A stretch of 39,048 nucleotides of DNA, from the NCBI GenBank assembly GCA_029777335.1, contig JAKOSN010000087.1:1-39048 (forward strand), written 5' to 3'. The notes beneath the pieces are model-generated. The model saw only the letters and a list, made by a program, of their open reading frames with translations, ran no database searches and was not told the DNA's origin. A program made the position numbers and the translations under genes. Each line of letters starts with the position of its first letter. Position 1 is the stretch's first letter. Source of the DNA: Planctomycetota bacterium. GTDB taxonomy: Bacteria > Planctomycetota > Planctomycetia > Gemmatales > Gemmataceae. Positions 1-10,483 of the stretch are shown here, piece after piece.

Positions 1-116
1 GGATCGGGGACATCCCGAACCCCGAAGGGATTCCGAGGGGTGTCGGCGGCTCGCCCGGGGGTCGCCACCAGCATCAGAAACAGGCCGACCGCAAGCCAGG
101 AACACGTTTGCCTCAC
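1..116 (-). CDS. exported protein, N-terminal fragment (runs off left edge)
   Basis: The minus strand reads from a GTG at 116-114, preceded by GGAGGT at 127-122 with a 5-nt spacer, a textbook ribosome-binding site. The first 38 residues form a signal peptide: basic start (MRQTC), hydrophobic core (LAVGLFLMLVA), then a likely signal peptidase site after GRAA, followed by DTPRNPFGVRD. Only the export signal and the first mature residues lie in the window, so the function cannot be told. The gene is downstream of the ygfZ-like gene on the same strand, about 200 bp away, with no clear terminator or promoter between them. Confidence 0.6.
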   Translation of the reverse strand, partial: MRQTCSWLAVGLFLMLVATPGRAADTPRNPFGVRDVPD

Positions 117-319
117 GTCGCACCTCCAGCACTACTCGATCGGAAAAAGAAGCACAGATCGCTCGTCAGTGTTCGGCGGTAGAGACAGCACATTGTCATC
201 CCGCGGGCGGCTGGGGCATCCCTGTCGGAGGATCGACACGCGCACTCGGGAATGAGGGATTGGCGCTCTGCTCACCTTCCGTTCGCGACTTCAACTCGCT
301 ACTCGCAGCGGACCTCGCC

Positions 320-1417
320 TCAGCGCGTGCCAGGAAATGGCAGGGGTGCGACAGTCGCCGGGCGGCGTGTGCCAGCGATCTCCAGCTCCAGTTCCAGCCC
401 CGGTTCCTGGTTGCCGCGGCGGAGATAGGCCAGCGCAATCGGCTTCCCCAGCGCGGGTGAAACGACCGACGAGGTTGTCTGGCCCACTTCCTTGCCGTCG
501 CGAAAGAGCTTGCTCCCTGCGGGGATCGGCTCGGTCCCGGTGCTGATCACCCCGAGCAACAACCGCTGAAGTTGGCCGCGATCGCGTACCATGACAATCG
601 GTTCCTGCCCCAGGTAACATCCCTTGGTGTAGCAGATTGCCTGCGCCGTGCGGCCCACCTCGACCGCGAAGCGATTCTCGTCCAGGTCCGGGCCGTAAAT
701 GGGAGTGCCCGCCTCGACACGCAGGCGTTCACAGGCTTGCAGGCCGAGCGGCCGCGCCCCGGCCTGCACCAACGCATCCCACACCAGTGGCGCAAGGTCC
801 TTCAGGCAGACGATGTCATACCCGGGTAACGCCAGGGGATCGCGTCGGCGCACACTGCTGTGGCCGCGGTCGCCGAAGGTGCGTTGCATATGTTGAAGAG
901 ATTCCAGATCCGGAATCTCGTCGAGCAGGGCTTTCTCCAGAACCCTCTTCGCCTGGGGACCCGCCAGGTGCATCTGGGCAAACTCTCGTGTGCGGTCGGC
1001 GAGTTCGACCTGTTCGCTGATCAGATGACGATCGAGATGCTTGATGAGTTTATCGCCTTCGCCCACGCGCAGATCAATCCAGAAGGCGTGGCGGTCACCA
1101 TGGAGGAGGACATGATAGATTCGCACATGGGCCAGCACGCGCGCGGTGGCGTTGAGAAAGAACGCCTCGCAGCCGCCACCCAGCGGCAGGTTGTTGATGT
1201 CGTTGGTACACAGGTTGTGCAGGAAAGAAGGGGCCTCGGGTCCGCTCACCTCCACCTTGCTGGTGTGCGACAGATCGAGCAGGACGGCACCCTGGCGGGC
1301 CTGGGCATATTCAGCCTGGGGGTCGCCGTAGTGATCCGGGATCAACCAGCCCTGGCTCTCGACAAAGACGGCACCGGCCTGGGCCGTCCGCTCGTGCAGC
1401 GGGGTACGTTCCGACAT
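320..1417 (-). CDS. ygfZ: YgfZ/GcvT-family folate-binding protein (iron-sulfur cluster repair type)
   Basis: This is a 365-residue protein of the GcvT/YgfZ fold. The N-terminus (SERTPLHERTAQAG) resembles the glycine-cleavage T-protein start. The YgfZ signature K-G-C-Y-x-G-Q-E is present at about residues 265-272 (KGCYLGQEP); its cysteine is the hallmark of YgfZ proteins, which bind folate and help maintain Fe-S enzymes such as MiaB. I chose the ATG at 1417, with GGAG 8 nt upstream, because family similarity begins there. The frame extends to a TTG at 1453 that overlaps the stop of the upstream LarA-like gene, so an alternative start would be translationally coupled. It is probably the last gene of a three-gene minus-strand unit. 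True GcvT is less likely because no other glycine-cleavage gene is nearby and the KGCY motif is diagnostic. Confidence 0.85.
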   Translation of the reverse strand: MSERTPLHERTAQAGAVFVESQGWLIPDHYGDPQAEYAQARQGAVLLDLSHTSKVEVSGPEAPSFLHNLCTNDINNLPLGGGCEAFFLNATARVLAHVRIYHVLLHGDRHAFWIDLRVGEGDKLIKHLDRHLISEQVELADRTREFAQMHLAGPQAKRVLEKALLDEIPDLESLQHMQRTFGDRGHSSVRRRDPLALPGYDIVCLKDLAPLVWDALVQAGARPLGLQACERLRVEAGTPIYGPDLDENRFAVEVGRTAQAICYTKGCYLGQEPIVMVRDRGQLQRLLLGVISTGTEPIPAGSKLFRDGKEVGQTTSSVVSPALGKPIALAYLRRGNQEPGLELELEIAGTRRPATVAPLPFPGTR

Positions 1418-1445
1418 GGCAAACACTCCAACAGGCGTCACCCAT

Positions 1446-2654
1446 TCAGTCAAGCGTCGCCATCATCTTATGCGCATCCCCCAGGAAAAGGCACGAGGTG
1501 CTGCCGGAGAGCAGGCGTTGCACCTCGCGGAGGTTGTGCAGGGGGACCGCGAAGAGTTCCTCGGTTGTCTCGTCGGACAGGCCAGACAGGAGAAAGAGCT
1601 GCGCCTGCTGGGCAACGCTCGCCCATTGCCAGGCGGCCTGGTGGTCGAAGTGCCTGTGCTGGCGCAGCTCTTTCAGCGCAAGTTCGGGATCCTCCGCGCC
1701 GCGCAGCAGATCAAATCCGGGCCATTCGCTCGGGTTGGCCTCGGTGAGCAGCACAATTCGGCCCCCCGGCTCCAGCACGCGCCAGGCTGCAAGGAGGGCA
1801 TCGGCGAGGTCCGCAAAACCGTGATGCGCGGGATCTCCGCTCACCGTGGCCACGACGGTTTGCGCGGCATGCGCCACCTTGCGCCGCCAGCGGGCATCCA
1901 GGCGCCGGACTCCCTCGGCACACGCGCTGGCAGGTCCGGCAACGATGTCAGCAATCGAGTCGCCCGCTCCGGCAATCACCTGCACAAAGAAGGGCGCTCC
2001 GATCAGCCACACCACCTCGGTGGCTTCTGCCCGTGCGGGCCAGGGGGTAGCGCCAGGGGCCTTCAGCGACCAGTCCGGAAGCGACGCCAGGCGTGTCGCC
2101 TCATCGGAGAGCGCTGGGTAGATGGCTCCTTCGCCGCCGCCATAACCGAGCAGGGGATCAAAGCGCCGCCCGGTCAACACCACCAGCTGCGAGGCATCGA
2201 TGGCGTTGCGGTTGAGATAGAGCGGCTTTCCCTTCTGCGACGTGGCAACATAGGAGAGGCGTTTTCTCTCTTTCGGGTCGTGAATTTCGCAACGGACCTC
2301 TTCCAGGTAATCGGGGAGAGCGGTCAACCAGGGCTGTCCGCCGGCGGCCGAGGGACAGAGCAGCGTGATTGCCTCGGGTGCCACCTTGGCTTCCAGAATG
2401 TGATCGAGCAAGGCCGTCAGCAGCAGCCCCACCTGAGGCAGGCGCTCATCGACCAGAACAGTCACCTGGTCGTCGGGGATGATCGCCTGGCGCAGAGGGG
2501 GATAGTCACGCGGGCGCTCCAGAGCCGCCTGAAGCGCCGCGACAGGATTGGCAAGCGCCGCCGTGGGGGGATTCTCGACCCCACTCCCGGCGGGGGCTTC
2601 CACCTCAACACGCTGCCGGCCATACGCCACAGTCACATTCATGGCTTGTTCCAT
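1446..2654 (-). CDS. LarA-like (DUF2088) protein lacking canonical catalytic residues
   Basis: The first half of this 402-residue protein resembles the N-terminal domain of LarA, the lactate racemase that uses a nickel-pincer nucleotide. Shared parts are the VTVLVDE segment near residue 65, a central IHDPKERKRL segment (His125), and KGKPLYLNRNAIDASQLVVLTG followed by a GYGGGEGAIYPALSD loop at about 170-184. In characterised LarA the last loop has the form EPHxxAGYSGGRK, supplying a catalytic His and the Lys that carries the cofactor. Here the His position is Leu and the RK is EG. The protein may therefore be a non-catalytic or differently acting paralogue. Starts at 2654 or at the internal ATG at 2642 are both possible; neither has a strong Shine-Dalgarno. 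The gene lies 24 bp after the PrcB-like gene and its stop abuts the YgfZ-like gene. Confidence 0.7.
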   Translation of the reverse strand: MEQAMNVTVAYGRQRVEVEAPAGSGVENPPTAALANPVAALQAALERPRDYPPLRQAIIPDDQVTVLVDERLPQVGLLLTALLDHILEAKVAPEAITLLCPSAAGGQPWLTALPDYLEEVRCEIHDPKERKRLSYVATSQKGKPLYLNRNAIDASQLVVLTGRRFDPLLGYGGGEGAIYPALSDEATRLASLPDWSLKAPGATPWPARAEATEVVWLIGAPFFVQVIAGAGDSIADIVAGPASACAEGVRRLDARWRRKVAHAAQTVVATVSGDPAHHGFADLADALLAAWRVLEPGGRIVLLTEANPSEWPGFDLLRGAEDPELALKELRQHRHFDHQAAWQWASVAQQAQLFLLSGLSDETTEELFAVPLHNLREVQRLLSGSTSCLFLGDAHKMMATLD

Positions 2655-2678
2655 CCGTCGGTTCGCCGGCGCGTCGGG

Positions 2679-3473
2679 TTACTTCGGCGCGGGGGGATCA
2701 AAGCGCACATTCCCCTCGAAGCGTGGCACCACGACAATCTGCGCCGGATGAGACGGCTTGAGGATCATGGGGTCGCGCGGACCAGGGCGCTGTAACCGCC
2801 ACGAGACCGTCATCGTTTGATTCTTGATGTCGATGTTGGTGATCTCGACCGCATAGCCGGTGCTTTGTTGCACGCCACCGGTGACCACCAGGACCATCTG
2901 GGTGCGCCAGTCGATGTCATCAACCCCCAGGCCGCGTACAATCTCGCGCGCCTCTTCGCGATTGCCGTTGACCGCCTTGAAGAACTCCACCCCGGAGCGA
3001 ATCGCTGCTTGCTGCTGCCCGGCGCCGAGCCGAACCACGCCCCCGGGAGGCAGGCGCGCCTGCCAGTCGAGGCGCGCCAGAATCTGCCCCGGTCGTCCCC
3101 CGCCGACTCCGCGGCCCTCGAGTTCAATCCGCGCCGGCCAGATCTCGTAGCGCATTCGACTATCCACGCGCAGATCGACCGCCATGCCCGTGATGCGCAC
3201 GCGCCGGTTGACAAAGGGGAGCAGAGCCCGCGTGTCCTCGCCGACGAACACTTCCCGCGAGGGATTGCGGACGTCGCCGCGCATGACCAGCACAAAACTG
3301 TTGCGTTGATTCCGTCCCCCGCCGGGAAGGCGCTCGAGCACGCCCGTGAAGACCTCCTCGTCTCCCTTGACTGCCTGATACCAGCGCTCGCGGCCGAAGA
3401 TAACGAGCGAGGGCCGATCGGGGTCGGCGCCCGGCACCTGCACCAGAGCCGCCAGCAGAAACGTTGCGTACAT
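2679..3473 (-). CDS. exported protein with C-terminal PrcB_C-like domain
   Basis: This is a 264-residue protein starting at the ATG at 3473, with GGGAG 8 nt upstream. The short N-terminus MYATFLLAALVQVPGADP looks like a weak signal peptide. The middle (about 20-150) is an uncharacterised beta-rich region. The last 80 residues (QMVLVVTGGVQQSTGYAVEI, then a beta-strand pair ending IVVVPRFEGNVRF) match the PrcB_C pattern, the domain of the Treponema PrcB protease-complex subunit, which is a stand-alone module in many bacteria. I infer an extracytoplasmic, binding-type role. It is first in a minus-strand run with the LarA-like and YgfZ-like genes (24-bp gap) and divergent from the receptor kinase. 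Confidence 0.6.
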   Translation of the reverse strand: MYATFLLAALVQVPGADPDRPSLVIFGRERWYQAVKGDEEVFTGVLERLPGGGRNQRNSFVLVMRGDVRNPSREVFVGEDTRALLPFVNRRVRITGMAVDLRVDSRMRYEIWPARIELEGRGVGGGRPGQILARLDWQARLPPGGVVRLGAGQQQAAIRSGVEFFKAVNGNREEAREIVRGLGVDDIDWRTQMVLVVTGGVQQSTGYAVEITNIDIKNQTMTVSWRLQRPGPRDPMILKPSHPAQIVVVPRFEGNVRFDPPAPK

Positions 3474-3594
3474 GCGTGAGACTCCCTCGGAAAGAGGAGC
3501 CGCGGAAACTGCCTGCTCTCATGCTACCGGACCGATCTCTCTTTGCCTAGCACGAAGAGACCGCTGGCAATCGGTTCGCTCTGCACGCCAACTC

Positions 3595-3623
3595 TTGCCG
3601 GTCGTCTCGCGCTATGTTATTTT
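3595..3623 (+). promoter_or_regulatory. candidate sigma70-type promoter of the WD40 receptor kinase
   Basis: TTGCCG at 3595-3600 and TATTTT at 3618-3623 are separated by exactly 17 nt, each matching 4 of 6 consensus bases. They lie in the 183-bp divergent gap, with the implied transcription start about 27 nt before the ATG at 3657. This is a sequence match only. Confidence 0.3.
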
Positions 3624-3656
3624 CAAAACTCGCATACGCTTCCCTGGAGCCTTCTC

Positions 3657-6600
3657 ATGAGCGACCGTCCGGGCGCTGATCCCTTGACTCTGTCCGCTGA
3701 TGGGACCTTGCCGCGCGCCTTTGGTTCCAGCGCGGTCGAGTTCAGGTTGCGCAGGTTTGGCGACTATGAACTCCTGGAAGAAATCGCGCGCGGCGGCATG
3801 GGCGTGGTGTTCAAGGCGAAACAAGCGTCGCTCAACCGCATCGTCGCCGTCAAAATGATCCTCAGCGGGCAACTTGCTTCCCCGGCCGATGTCGCCCGCT
3901 TCCGTGCCGAGGCCGAGGCGGCCGCCCACCTCGACCACCCCAATATCCTCCCCATCTACGAGGTCGGTGAGGTCGAGGGGCAGCACTATTTTTCGATGAA
4001 ACTGATCGAGGGCGGCCGAATCCTCCAGCATCCGCGCGAAGGCCGGACCAGCAAGGATCGGCAACGAGAAAGTGCCCGTCTCATCGCCACCGTGGCCCGG
4101 GCCGTCCATTACGCCCATCAACGCGGCATTATTCACCGCGATCTGAAGCCAGCCAATATTTTGCTCGAGGAGGAAAGCCGGGAAAGCACCGCTGCCACGC
4201 CTCTCCCCATGCCGTTTGTGACAGATTTTGGACTCGCCAAACGCGTGGCGGAGGATCGCCCCGGGGTCACGCAGTCGGGGGCGATTGTTGGCACCCCGGG
4301 TTACATGGCTCCCGAGCAGGCGCGGGCCGAGAAGGGATTGACGACCGCCGTCGATGTGCACGCCCTCGGCGCCATCCTCTACGAACTGCTCACCGGCCGT
4401 CCCCCCTTCCAGGCTGAGACCGCGATGGAGACCCTGCTGCGCGTGATGGAGCAGGAGCCAGTCCCGCCCCACACTCTGGTGGCCGGCATCGACCATGATC
4501 TGGAGACAATCTGTCTGAAATGTCTGCAGAAAGATCCGCTGCGCCGCTACAGCTCCGCCGAGGCGCTGGCCAATGATCTCGACCACTGGCTGCGCAGTGA
4601 ACCGATCCAGGCGCGGCCCGTAAGTCGTACCGAACGCACCTGGCGCTGGTGTCGGCGTAACCCGGCAGTGGCGGCGTTGCTCGCTTGCCTGATCCTGGCA
4701 GGGGTGGGTTTGCTGGCGCTCGGAGGGTGGTTTACCTTTCAGTTGAACGAGGCACGAGACCGGGCGATCGAACGCGCCGGCGTTGCCGCCCAGGCGCAGG
4801 AAACCGCCGAGCAGGCCCAGCAAGCCGCGGAGAAGGCGCAACAACGGGCCGAGGCGAAACAGCGCGAAGCCGACGCGCGCACCCTGGAGTTACAGCGGAG
4901 TCAGCAACTCCTGCATCGCTCGCTTTACCACGCCCGCTACCAGCTGGCCCTGACCGCCAGCCGCGAGGGGGATCTGCCCCGCGCGCGGGACCTGCTCGAA
5001 CGTCTTCGCCCCGAGTCCGGCCAACCTGATCTGCGCAGTTTCGAGTGGTTCTACCTGTGGCGCCAGTGTCAGCGTGACATGGAGATGCTCGGCAAACATG
5101 AGGGTATTCAGGCGTTGGCGGTCAATTCGGAGGAAACGCTTCTCGCGAGCGCCGGCTCCGATCCATATTTGAAGTTATGGGATCTTCAAAAGGGAGAATT
5201 GCTCCGCACGGTTCGTCTTCCTCTGGTGGTGCTTTCCCTGGGGTTCTCCCGTGATGGCAAAACGCTGGTGGGCGGATGCAGCGATGGCTCCGTGCTGGTC
5301 TGGGATCTTCCAGGAGGAACGCTGCGCACGAGGCTGCACGGCCACGCACGCGCGATTGTCCAGCTAGGTTTCAGTCCCAACGGCGAATTCCTGGCGAGCG
5401 CTTCCCGGGATGGCACCGTCAAGATCTGGAATCTCGAACGGGGTATGGCGATCGATACGCTCAGGTGTGAAGTCCCCGTGACGGATTTCGCCTTCCATCC
5501 AGGAGGTGCGCTGCTGGCCACCGCGAGCAATCTCCGCGCGGTGCAGATATGGCGCGTCAACACCGGGGAGAAGTTGACCTCGATGCCGACACAGACCCCC
5601 ATCGTACGCGTGGCCTACAGCCCGACCGGGGATCGCCTGGCAGGGATGGATGCAGGGGGCGGAGTGGTGGTCGCTCCGGTGAGTAATCTCGCTCAGCGCA
5701 GTACGCTGCAAACGCGCGTGGAGGATCCCCACGATCTGCTGTTCACCCCGGATGGCAAGGGGGTGATCGTGCTCGCGAAGGAGCGGATTCAGGTCGTTGC
5801 GATCGGGTCGCGCCAGCCGATCTTTGCCGCCGAGGGGACGGGAACGCCCTGCAACGGCCTGCTTCTTCGCGACGGCCGCTTCATCGCCTCGGCCAGCGGG
5901 GGCACCATTCGCATCATGAATTTTGTTCCGGTGGAGCGCGCCTTCGCAGTGTCGTCCGAACATTTTTCGCTCAACGACATCGCCTTCGACGCGAGTGGCC
6001 AGCACTACGTTTGCGCTGGCGGAAACAGACTGGTGCATTTCGGAAAACTGGCCAGAGCCCAGGCTCCGACCTTTGCGAAGAAACATACTTTCCCGATCTG
6101 GTCCGTCGCACTTCCCCCCGACGGGGACCTGGTCGCTGCTGGCGGAGGCGATCCCCCGACCAGGAAGAGTGAATTGAAGGTCTGGGATGTTCGTACCGGA
6201 GCCCTGCGCTTCGAGGCGCACACCCATAATGCAACGGTGCTCAGTCTCGCCTTCCGTCCCGATGGCAAGCTCCTTGCCAGTGGCTCGGGGGATCGCCAGT
6301 GGCGGTCGGTTCCGGGGGAGATCAAACTCTGGGACGTGGCGACCGGTAAGGAACAACGCAGCTGGAATGCTCATCTGCAGGAGATCCATGCCCTCGCCTT
6401 CAGCGCCGATGGCAAGTCTCTCGTCAGCGGTTCCCAGGATGCGCGCATCAAGGTGTGGAACCTCGAAACCGGGCGCGAGGAGAAATCCATTGTCTCCGGC
6501 CACGGCGCCGTTTTCGCCGTTTGTTTTAGCCCGGATGGTCGCTTTCTGGCCGCTGGCTGCGAGGATCACACCACCTTGTTGCTCGAGCGCCAGACGGGCA

Positions 6601-7556
6601 AAGTGCTGCACACCCTGCGCGGGCACACCCGGCCGATTCGTTCCGTCACCTTTACCCCGGATAGTCAGCGCGTGGCGGCGGTTTGTGAGGAAGGCATCAT
6701 TCGCGTCTGGGATGTGATTACCGCGCAGGAAGCGCTCCTTCTGCGCGGCCCAACCAATCGTGGCCGTGGACTTACCTTTACCGCAGATGGAATGGCGTTG
6801 CTTTGCGGCGAGATCATTCCCGCCCTGTATTCCTGGGATGCGCACACGCCCCCCCTTGTGCTGGCGCGCAAAACGGTCCTCGAGACCGAATTGTCTGCCG
6901 TGCAGGCTCAGCTTGATGCTCTTGATGCCAGGGACCCTGGAGCCGCCCGGCGCCGCGTTCAGTTCTCCGGGGTGGGGAAGTGGGACCAGGAGGGCGACAC
7001 CGTGGTGCAGAAGAACGACGTCACCTTCGCCGGCTCCACCATCATCTTTGGTGAGCCCACCTGGACCGATTATGACTTTGAAGTGCAAACACGGTTTATC
7101 AAGGGGAACGTGAAAGATGGAGTGATCCTGAGCGTGCGCGAGATCCCCTTCGAGAGCAACGTGGGTGTCACGGTGGGCGGCTGGCGCAGCACGTTCCACG
7201 CCCTGCAGGAGTTCCTCGGTGGGAAGTATCAGCTGCTGGATCGCAAACCAGGGTCGATCCCGTTTGATCGATGGGTCACCGTGCGCGCTGAAGCGCGTGG
7301 CGACCGCTTCCGCTTCTTCCTCAACGAGGATTGCATCTACGAGCTGCGCAATGAGCGGCATCCCAAAGGGTGCGTCAGCGTGTCCACCTGGGGGAGTTCG
7401 TGGGCGTTCCGCAACTTCAAGGTGACCAGCCCGGACGGCAAGGTTCTGTTCGAGGGGCTGCCGCGCGTGCTGCCCTCGGAGGCCGATCACCTGGCGCAGC
7501 GTGTCGAGGAACTGCGCAAGAAACTGGCCGCTTACCACGACCTGGTAGCCCGGTGA
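3657..7556 (+). CDS. transmembrane Ser/Thr protein kinase with WD40 repeats and LamG/DUF1080-like C-terminus
   Basis: This is a 1299-residue PknB-type kinase. The start is the ATG at 3657 (GGAG 7 nt upstream); the frame is open upstream to 3543, but that part has no kinase similarity. The kinase domain spans about 35-315: glycine loop [12 protein letters not shown] (Lys66), HRDLKPAN (Asp162), DFG (Asp190) and APE (218-220), so it should be active. One TM helix (about 338-358, [17 protein letters not shown]) is followed by an Ala/Gln/Glu/Arg-rich coiled coil (365-417). WD40-like repeats (repeated LWD/IWN endings) fill about 475-1065, enough for roughly two seven-bladed propellers. The C-terminal 180 residues resemble the DUF1080/LamG concanavalin-type fold ([24 protein letters not shown]). 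The large domain probably senses or scaffolds extracytoplasmically. Such receptor kinases are typical of Gemmata-like planctomycetes. Confidence 0.92.
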   Translation: MSDRPGADPLTLSADGTLPRAFGSSAVEFRLRRFGDYELLEEIARGGMGVVFKAKQASLNRIVAVKMILSGQLASPADVARFRAEAEAAAHLDHPNILPIYEVGEVEGQHYFSMKLIEGGRILQHPREGRTSKDRQRESARLIATVARAVHYAHQRGIIHRDLKPANILLEEESRESTAATPLPMPFVTDFGLAKRVAEDRPGVTQSGAIVGTPGYMAPEQARAEKGLTTAVDVHALGAILYELLTGRPPFQAETAMETLLRVMEQEPVPPHTLVAGIDHDLETICLKCLQKDPLRRYSSAEALANDLDHWLRSEPIQARPVSRTERTWRWCRRNPAVAALLACLILAGVGLLALGGWFTFQLNEARDRAIERAGVAAQAQETAEQAQQAAEKAQQRAEAKQREADARTLELQRSQQLLHRSLYHARYQLALTASREGDLPRARDLLERLRPESGQPDLRSFEWFYLWRQCQRDMEMLGKHEGIQALAVNSEETLLASAGSDPYLKLWDLQKGELLRTVRLPLVVLSLGFSRDGKTLVGGCSDGSVLVWDLPGGTLRTRLHGHARAIVQLGFSPNGEFLASASRDGTVKIWNLERGMAIDTLRCEVPVTDFAFHPGGALLATASNLRAVQIWRVNTGEKLTSMPTQTPIVRVAYSPTGDRLAGMDAGGGVVVAPVSNLAQRSTLQTRVEDPHDLLFTPDGKGVIVLAKERIQVVAIGSRQPIFAAEGTGTPCNGLLLRDGRFIASASGGTIRIMNFVPVERAFAVSSEHFSLNDIAFDASGQHYVCAGGNRLVHFGKLARAQAPTFAKKHTFPIWSVALPPDGDLVAAGGGDPPTRKSELKVWDVRTGALRFEAHTHNATVLSLAFRPDGKLLASGSGDRQWRSVPGEIKLWDVATGKEQRSWNAHLQEIHALAFSADGKSLVSGSQDARIKVWNLETGREEKSIVSGHGAVFAVCFSPDGRFLAAGCEDHTTLLLERQTGKVLHTLRGHTRPIRSVTFTPDSQRVAAVCEEGIIRVWDVITAQEALLLRGPTNRGRGLTFTADGMALLCGEIIPALYSWDAHTPPLVLARKTVLETELSAVQAQLDALDARDPGAARRRVQFSGVGKWDQEGDTVVQKNDVTFAGSTIIFGEPTWTDYDFEVQTRFIKGNVKDGVILSVREIPFESNVGVTVGGWRSTFHALQEFLGGKYQLLDRKPGSIPFDRWVTVRAEARGDRFRFFLNEDCIYELRNERHPKGCVSVSTWGSSWAFRNFKVTSPDGKVLFEGLPRVLPSEADHLAQRVEELRKKLAAYHDLVAR

Positions 7557-7578
7557 GAAACGCGAGGACAACCCCAGG

Positions 7579-8910
7579 TCAACGGTCTTCTGGTTTTGTG
7601 GGACGCACCGTGCTGCGACCGATCGAGTAGTAGGTGAAGCCCAGGCTCCCCATGTGTTTGGGATCGTAAAGATTGCGGCCATCGAAGACAACCGGCTCGC
7701 GCATCAGCCGACGCATCACCTCGAAATCAGGATTGCGAAATTGCTGCCATTCGGTCACGATCGCCAGGGCGTCGGCTCCCTCCAGTGCGCCATAGGGACG
7801 ATCGCAGTAGGCCAGGCGCTCGCCATACACCGCCTTGACATTGGTGAGCGCCTCGGGATCGTGCACGCGCACCGCCACCCCGGCCTTGAGGAGCGAATCG
7901 ATCAGGACCAGCGCGGGTGCCTCGCGAATGTCATCGGTGCGTGGCTTGAAAGCCAGCCCCCAGACCGCCAGCGTCTTCCCTTCCAGACGCGGCCCGAAAT
8001 GCTCCTGAATCTTGGAGAAAAGAACCCCTTTTTGTGCTTCATTGACCTGGTCGACGGCCTCCATGATGCGCACGGGTACGCCGGTGGGACGCGACATGCT
8101 GACGATGGCGCGGATGTCCTTGGGGAAGCACGAACCGCCATAGCCCGCTCCCGGAAAGAGGAACTGGAAGCCAATGCGCGCATCGTGGCCGATCCCTCTT
8201 CGCACCTCGTTGATGTCCGCCCCCATCCGTTCGCACAGGTTGGCCATCTCGTTGATAAAGCTGATCTTGGTCGCCAGCATGGCGTTGGCGACATACTTGG
8301 TCATCTCGGCGCTCTCGGGCGTCATCACCAGGAAGGGATGTTCGGTGCGCAGGAAGGGGCGATAAAGTTCTTGCAGGATCTCGGCGACCTCGGGGTGACG
8401 CACTCCCACCACCACGCGATCGGGCTTGGTGCAATCGTCGATGGCGGCCCCTTCCTTGAGAAACTCCGGGTTGCTGGCGACCTCCACGGGAAACCGCGCC
8501 CGGGCCGCCAGTCGTTCGGCCAGTTGCCGATTGGTCCCCACCGGCACCGTGCTCTTGACCACGATGATCTTGGAGTTGTTCAGGTGCTCGGCGATGCTGT
8601 CCGCGACCGCCCATAATCCGGAGAGATTTGCCGAGCCATCCTCGCTTTGCGGGGTTCCCACGGCAATGAAGATCAACTGTGCAGGCGCGATCCCCTCCGC
8701 CAGGTTGGTCGTGAAGGACAATCGCCCTTCACGTTGGTTGCGCTGCACCAGTTCTTGCAACCCTGGCTCGTAGATGGGCAACTGACCGGCGTTGAGCTGG
8801 GCGATCTTGCGTGCGTCGATGTCGATGCAGACAACCTCGTTGCCGCTCTCAGCGAAACAGGTTCCCGTTACCAACCCGACATAGCCCACGCCGACGACTG
8901 CGATCTTCAT
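7579..8910 (-). CDS. ugd: UDP-glucose 6-dehydrogenase
   Basis: This 443-residue enzyme of the UDP-glucose/GDP-mannose dehydrogenase family oxidises UDP-glucose to UDP-glucuronate with two NAD+, supplying acidic sugars for polysaccharides. The N-terminal Rossmann motif is [16 protein letters not shown], followed by the [16 protein letters not shown] and SNPEFLKEG segments. The central [18 protein letters not shown] helix carries the conserved Lys, and [10 protein letters not shown] places the catalytic cysteine at about residue 261. The C-terminal UDP-binding domain has [17 protein letters not shown]. The start at the ATG at 8910 is set by AGGAG 7 nt upstream and by the Rossmann motif. The frame is open further upstream but that extension is not real. 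It converges with the kinase gene (22-bp gap) and no other sugar genes adjoin it, so it is probably monocistronic. Confidence 0.95.
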   Translation of the reverse strand: MKIAVVGVGYVGLVTGTCFAESGNEVVCIDIDARKIAQLNAGQLPIYEPGLQELVQRNQREGRLSFTTNLAEGIAPAQLIFIAVGTPQSEDGSANLSGLWAVADSIAEHLNNSKIIVVKSTVPVGTNRQLAERLAARARFPVEVASNPEFLKEGAAIDDCTKPDRVVVGVRHPEVAEILQELYRPFLRTEHPFLVMTPESAEMTKYVANAMLATKISFINEMANLCERMGADINEVRRGIGHDARIGFQFLFPGAGYGGSCFPKDIRAIVSMSRPTGVPVRIMEAVDQVNEAQKGVLFSKIQEHFGPRLEGKTLAVWGLAFKPRTDDIREAPALVLIDSLLKAGVAVRVHDPEALTNVKAVYGERLAYCDRPYGALEGADALAIVTEWQQFRNPDFEVMRRLMREPVVFDGRNLYDPKHMGSLGFTYYSIGRSTVRPTKPEDR

Positions 8911-9224
8911 GCCGATTCTCCTGCACGCCGCTGTCTCCTCCCGCGGCGGGAGGGCCATCCTGGTTGGTGGGGCGCACGGCGCTCTTCGTTCCCCTGTTGA
9001 GATTGAAGCAACCAGGGTGGGATCTGCCCACCCATTTTGCACAGTGGGGAGCGATTTGAATGGACCTTGTGGGAGCGCGTGAACGCGAGGCCGATTCACA
9101 GGGCGTGCACCGACAGGTCTTCCTGGGGCACCGCTAGGCCCACAACAGGACATTCCACCGGCGGCTTTGCGCCGCTCCACCCGTTCATCCACGCATAATT
9201 CGGGCTGTTCACCGCGGCAAGCGA
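8911..9224. other. 314-bp intergenic region between ugd and the propeller gene
   Basis: I see no gene in this stretch. It holds the ugd Shine-Dalgarno, a short GC hairpin near 8938-8952, and a perfect 7-bp stem with a 5-nt loop (GGGTGGG/CCCACCC) at 9015-9033. The latter is followed by ATTTT on the plus strand. No clear promoter is recognisable for ugd. Confidence 0.4.
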
Positions 9225-10244
9225 TTATTGTTGCGCCGGAGAACCAGGTTCGGGGAGCGTCACCACCAGGACGCGCTTCGGCGCCTTCCCCACCCGGATG
9301 CGCGCCACGGTTTTCCGCGTTGCGGTGTCGATCACCGCCACCGAATCGCCAATGCGCTCGCTGATGTAACAACGTTTGCCATCCGGGGCGAAGCTCATCC
9401 AGTAGCCGCCCCCCTTCATCACCAGCGTTTCAATTTGTCGGGGCGGATCGACGGTCAAATCGAAGATGTAGGTGCGATCATGATAGACATCGCACATCCA
9501 TAGTTCCTTCTGGTCGGGGCGCACTCCAATGCCATGGCTGCGGCTCGCCTTGCGCAACAACTCCGCGGGCACCTCGGCCTCGACGCGATGAATCACCTTG
9601 CGCGTGGTGAGATCGGCGACCTCAAAGCCGATGAGCGTGTCCACATTGGCGTACAGGCGTTTCTCGTCCCTGGAGAGCACGATCGGTCGCGGGGCATCGG
9701 AGAGCGGGATTTCGCCGATCAACCGATGCGTGCTCACGTCGGCAATCAGCACATGGTACGAGCCTTTCGGACCGAGGTACATCCGTTTGCCATCCGCCGA
9801 ACAGAGGGTATTGTGCGGGCGGCCGCCGGTGGGGATCTTGCGGAGCACCGTGCCTTTTTCGGTATCGATCACCCACCAGGAAGCATCATCACAGGGGACG
9901 TAGACGATCTTGCCGTCGGGGGTGCAGGCCAGCTGATTGGGGCGCGGCCCGATTTTCATGCGCCGCGTAACGGTGTCGCTGCGCGGATCGAACCACAGGA
10001 GTTCGCCCTCGTCGCCGGCGCTGTTTTCGATCGTGAGAAAAAGGCGGTCGCCCTTCGCCGTCGCCACCAGCCCATGGGGTTGCGGACCGACCTCGACGCG
10101 TTTGAGGACCTTGTTGGTCGCGGTATCAATCACATGGATGTCGTTGCCGAGCGAGTTGGCGACATACAACTTCTGGGTTGGCTGGCGTGGAGGGGCCGCA
10201 GCGACGACAACCGTGGAGAACAGGGCAAGGGTCACGAGGTTCAT
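9225..10244 (-). CDS. secreted YVTN-type beta-propeller protein
   Basis: This is a 339-residue protein from the ATG at 10244. A signal peptide ([20 protein letters not shown]) precedes a seven-bladed-type propeller built of YVTN/YncE repeats: [20 protein letters not shown], then copies ending in VIDTEKG, IADVSTH and [13 protein letters not shown], each followed by a PxPxG-type turn such as VGPQPHG. Such proteins are periplasmic or secreted, often binding partners of unknown ligand; no catalytic motif is visible. It follows the sulfatase on the same strand after a 239-bp gap that holds a hairpin, so co-transcription is doubtful. Confidence 0.8.
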   Translation of the reverse strand: MNLVTLALFSTVVVAAAPPRQPTQKLYVANSLGNDIHVIDTATNKVLKRVEVGPQPHGLVATAKGDRLFLTIENSAGDEGELLWFDPRSDTVTRRMKIGPRPNQLACTPDGKIVYVPCDDASWWVIDTEKGTVLRKIPTGGRPHNTLCSADGKRMYLGPKGSYHVLIADVSTHRLIGEIPLSDAPRPIVLSRDEKRLYANVDTLIGFEVADLTTRKVIHRVEAEVPAELLRKASRSHGIGVRPDQKELWMCDVYHDRTYIFDLTVDPPRQIETLVMKGGGYWMSFAPDGKRCYISERIGDSVAVIDTATRKTVARIRVGKAPKRVLVVTLPEPGSPAQQ

Positions 10245-10410
10245 GGCAAGGTTCTCTGGATGAAGGATGCTCCCCGCCAGGCGTCCGTTGCGCCTGCAGA
10301 TGGGGGCGCGCACCCGCAAGGGAAAGTCGGCGTCCCGCGTGAACGGGTGCACCGTCGCTGCGCAGCGATCCCGCTCGCGCACGATCCAACGGAAAGAGCG
10401 ATTCCAAATC

Positions 10411-10447
10411 ATAACAGGATAGAGGCGATCTTCTTTATCTCTGTTAT
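10411..10447 (-). terminator. hairpin downstream of the sulfatase gene
   Basis: Inverted repeats ATAACAG/CTGTTAT extend inward through GATAGAG/CTTTATC with one bulge and one G-T pair, about 13 paired bases around a short loop. The hairpin is 37 bp past the sulfatase stop. There is no clean T-tract on the minus strand, so its termination activity is uncertain. Confidence 0.4.
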
Positions 10448-10483
10448 CGGTCAGCGTTTCGCGTCCCCGCTGGCTCCGCGTGG

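Noticed and set aside
5364..7691. 775-codon open frame antisense to the WD40 kinase
   Set aside because: It mirrors the WD40 repeats; there is no ribosome-binding site or protein family match, so it is a composition artefact.
8911..9372. N-terminal extension of the ugd frame
   Set aside because: The Rossmann motif begins exactly at the ATG at 8910, which has AGGAG upstream; the upstream codons have no family match.
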